Shown here one piece after another: positions 7,783 through 15,913 of a stretch of 20,739 bases of DNA. The notes under the pieces are model-generated. The model ran no database searches. It was not told the DNA's origin and saw only the letters and a program-made list of their open reading frames with translations. A program made the translations under genes and the position numbers. This DNA is from JBOFGK01 sp051649085 (GTDB lineage Bacteria; Bacillota_I; Bacilli_A; UBA3375): contig JBOFGK010000027.1 in the NCBI GenBank assembly GCA_051649085.1, positions 1 to 20,739 on the forward strand. The letters are read 5' to 3'. The first letter of the stretch is position 1. Each line of letters starts with the position of its first letter.

Positions 7783-10700
7783 ATGATATTTTTTCATAAA
7801 AAAACCAAAGCATATCTTTTTGAAGGATTTGAGTTAATAGATTTTAACTATAACACATTGTATTTAATCGAAAATAATCAACAAATTGTCAACCGGTCAA
7901 GAAAGATTAGATATTTAGTTTCAGATGATACATTCTTTGAAAATATTGAATTACATTATAGTAAATTTTATGAATATGGAATCGAAATATTTTTCCAAAT
8001 GAACGAAAAAGAAATTAAACTTTCAAAAAAAAATCCACGAATATGTCTAAATGGTATTTACCAAGTAGTCATAAAATTAGCACCAGGCAAAAAGTTTAAT
8101 TTAAATCCAGAAAAATGTAGAATCAAAGCTTATACAGATAATATACAGTTAAAAAGTGGATTAGTGACAGCGGTAAATAATCCAATTGAAGTATCAAGTC
8201 AAGGGATGAACTTGATTGTAAGAAAATTGTATGATAAAGAACGAAACGAGATTATTGAACTAATCAAACAAAGAAATAATATTTTTGTTGTTGCAGATGA
8301 TTTTACAAAATTCAACCTTAAAAGTAGCTTTAATTTAATTGATTTGTCAGTTCAAGATGTTTATCTTTTAGATGATATCTTACGAGAAAATCATTTTGAA
8401 CTTGATATAAAGTTTTGCTTGATTGAATCAACTTGGTTAGGGAAAAATAATAGCTGGAGAACTAAAGTTGCAAATTCATTATCAATTGAAATGAAATATT
8501 TATTAAACACAATGAAAAAACATAAAATTAAAATAATTTTCTTTAATAAAGAAGATCCATATCATTTTGAAACGTTCAAACATTTATCGTACTATTGTGA
8601 TTTAGTTTTAACAACATCATCTGAAGCAAAAAAGCAGTATGAACAAATTTCTAATGCAAAAATTCAAGTTGTAAGATATTTTATTGAAGAGAAAATTTAT
8701 AATATTGTAAATGGGCAAACAAAGACAACTAATCCAAAAGTTTTATTTGCTGGAAGCTATTATCCAAAATTTGTAGAACGTTCTAACTTTTTTTCAGACT
8801 TGTTTGACAAGCTTGAAATCGATATATATGATCGAACAATCGATATGCCAAATAGTATAAATAAATTCCCAGTAAAATTTAAAGAAGCGATTAAAGGAGG
8901 TTCCCTTAATCAAGCACAAATAATTGATTTATTGAAAGAATACAAATATGTATTGTCATTAAATAGTATTGTTGATAGTGAAACAATGGTAGCAAGACGA
9001 GTTTTTGAAATGATTGCTTTAGGTAAAATTCAAATATCTAATTATACACAAGCTATCGCTGAATTAAGTGAATTTCCAATAATTTTTGATGAAAAAAATG
9101 ATTTGAATACAATAGTTCGTAAAATCGAAACAATTGATTATTCGCAAAAAAAAATATTTGATTCTAGTTTAAAAGTATTATTAGAGAACTCAACAACAAT
9201 TTTATTTACTGATATTTTAAAAGAATTTGAAATAGCTCAACAATTAAAACAAAATATTGTGATTGAACCTCAAAGTTTTTTAGAATTCGAAAATTTTATA
9301 TTTCAATATTTAGCAGATACATTTAATCATGCAACTAATCTAGTTGTTATAACTAATAGTAACCTTCAAAAACAAATAATGGATTCATTTTACTATAATT
9401 TTGTGAACATATCGTTCAATGAACCGGAATTAAGAGAGTTATATACAATTAAACTTGAAATGGGAATGATTTTTCAAAAATCATTTTTGAAAAAAATCTA
9501 TATTTTAGCAACAACTTTATTTACAAAGTATGAATCATTTGGCTTGAAAAGTACAGTAGATGAAGAATTATTTTTAGATGTGCAAGAACAAGCAATTGGC
9601 TTTCAAAATTGGCATCAATTAACACAAGCAGGTTCAGCGGCTGTTGTACTAAATTACAAAATTGACTGTGCCGTTCAAACGGATGAACGTCTTAGCGTTT
9701 TAACTAATATTTATCCAAGTAAAGAGAATATTTATCGAAATGGTTTTGTACATACTCGAGTACTTGAATATCAAAAACGTCAACAAAACACAATTGTTAT
9801 TACAAAAGCAGTTAAAGATCAAATATACATATATGAAGAGGTATTAGTCCTGGCACTTACACAAGCAACAATGAGTGAGTATTTTAAATTAAGAACAAAA
9901 AATGATAAAATATTTATTCATTTTATGGATACTTACTTCTTCGATGTTTTGAAAAATACAACTGAAAATTGTCGTAAATATATTTGGGTTCATGGTGCTG
10001 AAGCACTTGCAGGTGAGCGTCGTCGGGATTTATTTTTAGGAGATCAAATTGATGAACAAGTAGAACGTTATATAAAATATTCTGAGGAACAAGCTAAAAT
10101 GTGGGGACAAGCGATTCGAACAAATCAATATAAATTTATTTTTGTTTCTAATTGGATGAAGCAAATTTTCGATGAAGATATGAATAGAGAAAATTTAGAC
10201 TATGAGTCGACGATAATAAATAATCCAATCAATACCAATCTGTTTAAGCAAAGAGAAATTTCAACGGCAGATTTTAATGTCTTGACAATTAGACCATTTG
10301 CTTCGAAAAAATATGCAAATGACATTACTGTTCGAGCAATTCTTGAATTAAGTAAACGGGATTGTTTTTCTCAAATTAATTTTACAATTATGGGTAAAGG
10401 GGCGTATTTTGATGAAATATTAGAACCACTTATTACTCAAAATTTCGAAAATGTTGAAATTATTGAAACGTTCTTAACTCACGAACAAATCTACGAATGC
10501 CACAAAAAAAATCACATCTTTTTAGCACCAACAAGACAAGATTCACAAGGGGTATCAATGTGTGAAGCAGCAGCATCGGGATTATATGTTATAACGAGTA
10601 ATAATACAGCAATTCCAGAATTCATGTCAAAAGAATATGCATATTTATGTAATGAAGAAGATTCATTTGACATGGCTAATGCAATTGAAGCTGCATTCTA

Positions 10701-10821
10701 TAATAAAGAAAAAATACTTAAAAAAGGAGAAATTGCGTCACAAAAAATGATGGCTAAACTTGATATTCGTCAAATAGTTGATGAAGAATTTGTATTTTGT
10801 GACGTGAAAACAAACAAATGA
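7783..10821 (+). CDS. Large two-domain glycosyltransferase (CgeB-like + GT4)
   Basis: A 1012-residue cytosolic fusion. Residues 1-~160 are unassigned and beta-rich. Residues ~165-480 resemble CgeB/DUF3880-type glycosyltransferases: a KEDP motif (K256-P259) and LNSIVDSETMVARRVFEM, both also found in the 588-residue protein at 14147-15913. Residues ~480-640 are unassigned. Residues ~640-1012 are a GT4 domain with WVHGAEALAGE, FVSNWM, TIRPFASKKYAND and QDSQGVSMCEAAASG. In this last motif the first glutamate of E-x7-E is replaced by D920, with E928 kept. Two transferase modules suggest two consecutive sugar additions. AGGAGAG at 7774-7780 supports the start, only seven bases after the previous stop. 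The end overlaps the next gene by four bases (ATGA), implying coupled translation. Confidence 0.82.
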   Translation: MIFFHKKTKAYLFEGFELIDFNYNTLYLIENNQQIVNRSRKIRYLVSDDTFFENIELHYSKFYEYGIEIFFQMNEKEIKLSKKNPRICLNGIYQVVIKLAPGKKFNLNPEKCRIKAYTDNIQLKSGLVTAVNNPIEVSSQGMNLIVRKLYDKERNEIIELIKQRNNIFVVADDFTKFNLKSSFNLIDLSVQDVYLLDDILRENHFELDIKFCLIESTWLGKNNSWRTKVANSLSIEMKYLLNTMKKHKIKIIFFNKEDPYHFETFKHLSYYCDLVLTTSSEAKKQYEQISNAKIQVVRYFIEEKIYNIVNGQTKTTNPKVLFAGSYYPKFVERSNFFSDLFDKLEIDIYDRTIDMPNSINKFPVKFKEAIKGGSLNQAQIIDLLKEYKYVLSLNSIVDSETMVARRVFEMIALGKIQISNYTQAIAELSEFPIIFDEKNDLNTIVRKIETIDYSQKKIFDSSLKVLLENSTTILFTDILKEFEIAQQLKQNIVIEPQSFLEFENFIFQYLADTFNHATNLVVITNSNLQKQIMDSFYYNFVNISFNEPELRELYTIKLEMGMIFQKSFLKKIYILATTLFTKYESFGLKSTVDEELFLDVQEQAIGFQNWHQLTQAGSAAVVLNYKIDCAVQTDERLSVLTNIYPSKENIYRNGFVHTRVLEYQKRQQNTIVITKAVKDQIYIYEEVLVLALTQATMSEYFKLRTKNDKIFIHFMDTYFFDVLKNTTENCRKYIWVHGAEALAGERRRDLFLGDQIDEQVERYIKYSEEQAKMWGQAIRTNQYKFIFVSNWMKQIFDEDMNRENLDYESTIINNPINTNLFKQREISTADFNVLTIRPFASKKYANDITVRAILELSKRDCFSQINFTIMGKGAYFDEILEPLITQNFENVEIIETFLTHEQIYECHKKNHIFLAPTRQDSQGVSMCEAAASGLYVITSNNTAIPEFMSKEYAYLCNEEDSFDMANAIEAAFYNKEKILKKGEIASQKMMAKLDIRQIVDEEFVFCDVKTNK

Positions 10822-12734
10822 TTTATAGTGTAATTAATAATTCTAATAAAGCGATTTTCATCTTTCAAAGTTTATTAGGAATCAATCCAAATGAATTTAC
10901 AGATATTGAAAAACAACGTGAGTATGTCAAAGAAGCACATGAAAAATATATATTTTTCCGTCAATTACAAAATGTGCAAGGTTTTGATCTTCATTTCGTA
11001 AAAGATGAATACAACGATTTATATGGGTGGTATATTAAAGATAAAACAGAATATGTTTATCCACAAATAATTAAGGAAATTAAAGAAATAATAAAAAAAT
11101 ATGATTACGATTATTCGATTGCAATTGGGAGTTCAAAAGGTGGATTTGGGGCCCTTTTTGTTGGAAATCAAATTGAGGAAATAAATGAAGTAATTGCAAT
11201 TGTCCCGCAAATTCGAGTTAAGGATTTTTTGACAAAATCAAATACAAGTGTTAGTCAGAAAATGAATCTTCTCTTTACAGATGAAGACAATGAGTTAATA
11301 TATAAATATCCAATTAAAAAACGACTGATTACAATTTATAGTTCGACATCCGAAACGGAGTGGCCTAATACACTTGAATATTTTAATCATGTAGCACAAA
11401 ACGAACCGGCAACGCAGCTTGATTTGTATTTTTTGGATCAGGATATTCATCATGATGATTTAGCCAAAAATGTAATCAATAATGATTTAATGGGCTTAAT
11501 TAACAAAGAAAATTTACCACAACTGAATAAATTATCAACAACAGATGTGGTGGAAAAAGAAAAAGTAACTGAATGTGACTTTGCATATGATCTATTTGGA
11601 CCATGTATTATTAGAGATATGTTTTCTATTACAGATCAAAATAAGTATGTAAACTCATATGTACAAACTGTAAAGCTTGCAAGTTTACTAACAGAAGATT
11701 TAGAAATTCCAGCTGATGAAATTAAACTTGAATCGATGTTTCAAAAGCGTAGTGTTTTAATCAATAATGAAAAAAGTAAAATTTATGAGATGTTTGGTAG
11801 TGATAACTTAATAATCAATCTAGCGGATGAACGCTTTAGATTAATCAAAGTTTTAGATGTTGGTGAAATAACTTTATCTAATTATCTTCAGAATTCCAAA
11901 TTTTTAGAACACCGTAATTTTGAAGCAATTGAAGAAACAGATGATTATATTAATGATATTGTAGCTAAAATCTGGTACAAATTTGGGAATTTAATTGACA
12001 ATAAAACAACGATTTTAGTGGAGACGAGTTATGCGTTTTTAATTGAGACAACTCCAATTGAGAAATTTGAAAACCGAAATCAATATTTAACCTATTTGAA
12101 AGTTTGTAAATATGAAGAAGCGTTTAAAAAATACTTTAAAAACATTTCAATTATCCCTAAAAACTATAATTTATTAATCAATCAAAATCATAAATGGGGA
12201 ATAACACCTTATCATTATACTGATGAAACATATTTTGAACTAATTAATCAAACAAAAACAATTGCAAGTCAAAATTATAATCCGCAATTTGCCGCAGATA
12301 TAATTAAGAGTCCAGACACTGTCACATATTTTATTTCTGATAAGCACATTCTCAAAAATTTCAGTAAAGTTAACAATTTAAATAAATTTACTCATTTGCG
12401 CTATAATTACATTTCAATTCACAAACCTGAAGATGGTTGGTCATCATATATAATTTATGGAGGAGAAAAAGTTGCTATAAAAACAACACCAAATAAAATA
12501 AGCTATTCACATAAATTATTGCCGTTATTTAGTTCAAAAAAATGTGGGAAAATCAATTTAAATATAGTCGAAAATGTTCAATATTCAGCTTTAATTACCC
12601 AAATTAGCGAATCAAAAGTAACAAGTGTTGAATTAAACGGGTTTAATGAAATCGAATATGCTGGAAATTGTTTGATTCAAATTATTGGAAGAGAAGCGGA
12701 TCAAATCGCATATTATACACAAATAATAACTTAA
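10818..12734 (+). CDS. Hydrolase-like protein fused to a probable DUF6270-type region
   Basis: A 638-residue protein with no recognised enzyme name. Residues ~1-230 look like an alpha/beta hydrolase with the elbow AIGSSKGG (nucleophile S106); DIHHDDL near residue 215 offers a candidate histidine. The S-K-G-G core matches the two other hydrolase-like proteins of the cluster, but the rest is not obviously alike. From ~250 the sequence DLFGPCIIRDMFS (G261, C263) and the following helix resemble the GSC-x-x-RD-x-F start of DUF6270 proteins found in polysaccharide loci; this is recalled by pattern and not verified. Residues ~510-638 form a beta-rich tail. No signal peptide or membrane segment is seen. 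The ATG overlaps the previous stop (ATGA). A modifying role, such as acyl or other substituent transfer, is inference only. Confidence 0.65.
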   Translation: MIYSVINNSNKAIFIFQSLLGINPNEFTDIEKQREYVKEAHEKYIFFRQLQNVQGFDLHFVKDEYNDLYGWYIKDKTEYVYPQIIKEIKEIIKKYDYDYSIAIGSSKGGFGALFVGNQIEEINEVIAIVPQIRVKDFLTKSNTSVSQKMNLLFTDEDNELIYKYPIKKRLITIYSSTSETEWPNTLEYFNHVAQNEPATQLDLYFLDQDIHHDDLAKNVINNDLMGLINKENLPQLNKLSTTDVVEKEKVTECDFAYDLFGPCIIRDMFSITDQNKYVNSYVQTVKLASLLTEDLEIPADEIKLESMFQKRSVLINNEKSKIYEMFGSDNLIINLADERFRLIKVLDVGEITLSNYLQNSKFLEHRNFEAIEETDDYINDIVAKIWYKFGNLIDNKTTILVETSYAFLIETTPIEKFENRNQYLTYLKVCKYEEAFKKYFKNISIIPKNYNLLINQNHKWGITPYHYTDETYFELINQTKTIASQNYNPQFAADIIKSPDTVTYFISDKHILKNFSKVNNLNKFTHLRYNYISIHKPEDGWSSYIIYGGEKVAIKTTPNKISYSHKLLPLFSSKKCGKINLNIVENVQYSALITQISESKVTSVELNGFNEIEYAGNCLIQIIGREADQIAYYTQIIT

Positions 12735-12752
12735 ACTGAAGGGGAATTTTAA

Positions 12753-13853
12753 ATGAAAAAAATAATGTTTATTTTTGGAACAAGACCGGAATTTATCAAA
12801 GTTTTTCCTGTAATTAAAGAATTTGAAAAGCATCATCAGAAGTTTGAGTTGATAATTGTTAATACAGGACAACATAAAGAAATGCTCGATGGATTACTCG
12901 CTGCTTTTAAAGTAAAATGTGATTATAATTTAGAAGTAATGGGGAAAAGTTCGGGATTAAGTTCAATTCTTTCAAATACCATAATGGGTATCGAAGGAAT
13001 TATGGAAGAAGCAAAACCGGATTTCATTTTTGTTCACGGTGATACATCAGCAACACTTGCAGGAAGTCTAGTTGCCTTTTACCATCAAATACCAATTGGT
13101 CATATTGAAGCAGGACTTAGAACATATAACAAATTTTCACCATTCCCTGAAGAAGTTAATCGACAAATTACAGGTATAGTAGCTGATATGCATTTTACAC
13201 CGACACTTACAACAAAAGAATATTTATTGAATGAGAATAAAGATCCAAAGTCAATTTATGTTGTTGGTAATAGTGCAATTGATATGCTTAAATATACTGT
13301 TAAGTCAAATTACAGTGATATGTACACAGACTGGGTTGGTGAAAGTAAATTAATTTTGGTAACTGCTCATCGTCGAGAAAATATCAGTGAATTAGTACAA
13401 ATTTTTGAGGCCTTTAATGAAATTTGTGAACAAAATCCTGATGTTAAATTACTATATCCGATTCACTTAAATCCACAAATTAGAGCGATTGCGGACAAAT
13501 CAATTAAATCAAAACGAATAAAAATCATTGAACCATTAGAAACAGTTGAGTTTCATAATTTACTTAATCAATCGTATTTGGTCTTAACCGATTCGGGTGG
13601 TATTCAAGAAGAAGCTCCAAGTTTAGGAAAACCAGTACTTGTAATGCGTGATACAACAGAAAGGCCAGAAGGGGTAGAAGCAGGAACTTTGAAATTAGTT
13701 GGAACAAGCAAAAATACAATTGTTGAGCAGGCGAATATACTTTTACAAGATACAAAAGCTTATCAAGAAATGTCACATGTGAAAAACCCTTATGGTGATG
13801 GAACAACTTCTCAGAAAATTGTGGAAATACTAAGTGAATATTTGGGAGTTTAA
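12753..13853 (+). CDS. mnaA: UDP-N-acetylglucosamine 2-epimerase (non-hydrolysing)
   Basis: Interconverts UDP-GlcNAc and UDP-ManNAc in the cytosol. At 366 residues it has the usual MnaA/WecB length. Family motifs appear in order: FGTRPEFIKVFPVI, NTGQHKEML, VHGDTSATLAG (D97), GHIEAGLRT (E119), FPEEVNRQ (E133/E134), TAHRREN (H206) and LTDSGGIQEEAPSLGKP followed by RDTTERPEG. All of the usual catalytic acids and the histidine appear present. GAAGGGGA at 12738-12745 gives a strong ribosome binding site seven bases before the ATG. Together with the dehydrogenase at 6612-7775 it would provide UDP-ManNAcA; alone it would provide UDP-ManNAc, as for teichoic acid linkage units. The next small gene begins one base after its stop codon. 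Confidence 0.95.
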   Translation: MKKIMFIFGTRPEFIKVFPVIKEFEKHHQKFELIIVNTGQHKEMLDGLLAAFKVKCDYNLEVMGKSSGLSSILSNTIMGIEGIMEEAKPDFIFVHGDTSATLAGSLVAFYHQIPIGHIEAGLRTYNKFSPFPEEVNRQITGIVADMHFTPTLTTKEYLLNENKDPKSIYVVGNSAIDMLKYTVKSNYSDMYTDWVGESKLILVTAHRRENISELVQIFEAFNEICEQNPDVKLLYPIHLNPQIRAIADKSIKSKRIKIIEPLETVEFHNLLNQSYLVLTDSGGIQEEAPSLGKPVLVMRDTTERPEGVEAGTLKLVGTSKNTIVEQANILLQDTKAYQEMSHVKNPYGDGTTSQKIVEILSEYLGV

Positions 13854-13854
13854 A

Positions 13855-14160
13855 ATGGAAATTGAAGAAATTTTAGAAGAACATAAAATAATCGACAATT
13901 ACTCAAATGATTTTGAGACAGTTGAATTTATCGAACTTGAAAAGCTTGATGTTGTAAAGCATAATTTATTTATTGCTAATTTAGCATATTTACTTAGAAA
14001 TAAAGGCGTATATTCATCGGGCTTGGATAAAGCATTAGCTGCTAAAGTAACACGTCTAGAAGAGGAAAATACGGAACTCAAAAAAATAATTAGTGAATAT
14101 GAAAATCGAAAAGTCATTAAATTGATTGCAAAATTAAAGGGCTTTTATGGTAGAGAGTAA
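13855..14160 (+). CDS. Small coiled-coil protein
   Basis: A 101-residue acidic protein of unknown function. The middle and C-terminal part (about residues 62-86, KVTRLEEENTELKKIISEYE) is a heptad-like coiled coil. It is followed by a basic end, RKVIKLIAKLKGFYG, like the short tails often found at the ends or linkers of surface-polysaccharide glycosyltransferases. The in-frame ATG at 13834 inside mnaA is rejected: GGGAG at 13844-13848 sits six bases before the ATG at 13855, and that ATG follows directly on the mnaA stop. It overlaps the next gene by 14 bases. It may be an adaptor or membrane-docking subunit for a neighbouring transferase, or a detached piece of one. Real coding is supported by its perfect fit between two genes in a coupled chain. 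Confidence 0.7.
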   Translation: MEIEEILEEHKIIDNYSNDFETVEFIELEKLDVVKHNLFIANLAYLLRNKGVYSSGLDKALAAKVTRLEEENTELKKIISEYENRKVIKLIAKLKGFYGRE

Positions 14161-15913
14161 ACTGTGTGAAAAACTAACAACGGAGTTAATTGAGAGTGAA
14201 ATTAAAAAACTTTTTGTAGCTCAACTTTTAACTTTTGAAAATATTGTTCAATTAAAAAATTATCAAGGTGATATCTTTTTTCTTACTGACCTAAATCTAA
14301 ATAAGCAAAAAAAAATTGAAGAAATGAATAAAGTTTTGCAAGGACAAAAAAGTAGCTACTTTTATAAATATAGTTACTCAGAAATTAATGAACGTGATTT
14401 TGTAAATAAGAAAGTTGGGATAATTTGTGATGAAATTATGTATAGTAATTTCTATGGAACAACCAATTTATATTATTTGAATCATGAAAATTACTTATTA
14501 TACGAATTGGACTATATTATTTACATTTCAACTTGGAATGGGCTTCATAATGAATATCAAACAATTGAAATAAAAGAGGAAGTTGTTGAAATTCATGAGC
14601 GAGTACTCGCATATTTTAAAGAACAAAAAATACCAATTATTTTTTACTCAAAAGAAGATCCCCCAAATTATGATGTTTTCAAACCACTTGCAAAATATGC
14701 TCAGATTGTATACACAAGTTCAGCTGAACGGATTGCTAACTATCGACGTTTTTTAGGTACGAATGTGGAAATTTTACAATTGAATTATCCGTTAAATCCA
14801 AGTATTCATTATCCTAAATGGAAGACATGTGAGCCAAAGACAATTCTGTTTACAGGAAGTTGGATTAATCACCGATTTCATCATCGACGAAAATTTATGG
14901 AAAAATTCTTCAAAATGAATAACCTGAGTTATAGATTTATTGATCGAAATTTTCAAACTACTAACGAAAAATTACAAACTCCAAATTGGCTAAATACTGA
15001 AAAAAATTTAGCATATAATCATGTATTAGAAGAGTATGAAAACTATGAATTTCATTTAAATTTAAATAGTGTAGAAAATGATACAACGATGTGTGCGTTA
15101 CGAGTTTTTGAATTACAAGCAATGATGAAAACAGTCTACACAAATTATTCATTAGCAACCTATTTGAAGATGCCAGCCCTACAAACAGTTTTTGAATTTG
15201 ATCAATTTAAGCTAGAACAAACAAGTGTGGATAATAAAATCATTGGTTTAAGTCAAGCCCTTGCATGTACAGTTTATGATTTTTTAAATGAGCTAAATTT
15301 TAAATTATTCATGAACAAAAACAAAAAAATAGATTTTACAATCATAAATAAACAAGATAAACAATTGAATCTTTTCTTCGAACAATATGTGCAAACAATT
15401 TTCAAATTTACTGATGCCTCAACCATCCGTTTTTTAGAATTTTCTGAGCTAATCGTTACTAGAACCGGTGGTAATGATCAACAAATTTATGTACCGTTTA
15501 GTGAAAATTTTTTCGAAGAAACAATTGAGTTTCAATGCTTAACACTTAGAGAACTAACTTATATTACAAGAGCGCCTAAAGTTGTTTATTATATTGAAGA
15601 AAATTATAGCGCTAATAGCTTTTTACAAGCAAAACTTGCAGAAAAAGTGCCGACGATTTATTCGGGAAAATTAATAAATATAAATGTAAATAATCACGAC
15701 TTTAATTTACTTTTCTCGATTGCGACAACAATTCAACAAGGGAAAAATATTGTCATTGAAAATAAATTATATGAATACAATTTTGAAAATTTAGAAAAGT
15801 TATTCTTAATTTTAGCTAAAGCTTTAAAAACATGTGAACAACTTAAATGGCAAGAAGTATTAAATATATGTTGGTCAAAAACAAAAGCTACGCATACAAA
15901 GGATGAAAAATGA
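14147..15913 (+). CDS. CgeB-like glycosyltransferase
   Basis: A 588-residue protein related to residues ~165-480 of the 1012-residue protein at 7783-10821. Shared landmarks are YSKEDPPNYDVF (K169-P172), the following AQIVYTSSAER strand-helix, TILFTGSW, and HLNLNSVENDTTMCALRVFE. These resemble the CgeB/DUF3880-type GT-B transferases. Residues ~1-90 and the last ~220 residues are unassigned, and no GT4 domain follows, unlike the larger paralogue. No signal peptide or membrane segment is visible. The start overlaps the small coiled-coil gene by 14 bases, with AAAGGG at 14136-14141 as ribosome binding site. The stop overlaps the next start (ATGA), so it is translationally coupled on both sides. 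Donor and acceptor are unknown; a non-catalytic partner role is also possible. Confidence 0.72.
   Translation: MVESKLCEKLTTELIESEIKKLFVAQLLTFENIVQLKNYQGDIFFLTDLNLNKQKKIEEMNKVLQGQKSSYFYKYSYSEINERDFVNKKVGIICDEIMYSNFYGTTNLYYLNHENYLLYELDYIIYISTWNGLHNEYQTIEIKEEVVEIHERVLAYFKEQKIPIIFYSKEDPPNYDVFKPLAKYAQIVYTSSAERIANYRRFLGTNVEILQLNYPLNPSIHYPKWKTCEPKTILFTGSWINHRFHHRRKFMEKFFKMNNLSYRFIDRNFQTTNEKLQTPNWLNTEKNLAYNHVLEEYENYEFHLNLNSVENDTTMCALRVFELQAMMKTVYTNYSLATYLKMPALQTVFEFDQFKLEQTSVDNKIIGLSQALACTVYDFLNELNFKLFMNKNKKIDFTIINKQDKQLNLFFEQYVQTIFKFTDASTIRFLEFSELIVTRTGGNDQQIYVPFSENFFEETIEFQCLTLRELTYITRAPKVVYYIEENYSANSFLQAKLAEKVPTIYSGKLININVNNHDFNLLFSIATTIQQGKNIVIENKLYEYNFENLEKLFLILAKALKTCEQLKWQEVLNICWSKTKATHTKDEK

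Noticed and set aside
13834..13854. Longer N-terminus for the small coiled-coil protein
   Set aside because: The earlier ATG lies inside mnaA with no ribosome binding site; GGGAG is placed correctly for the ATG at 13855.
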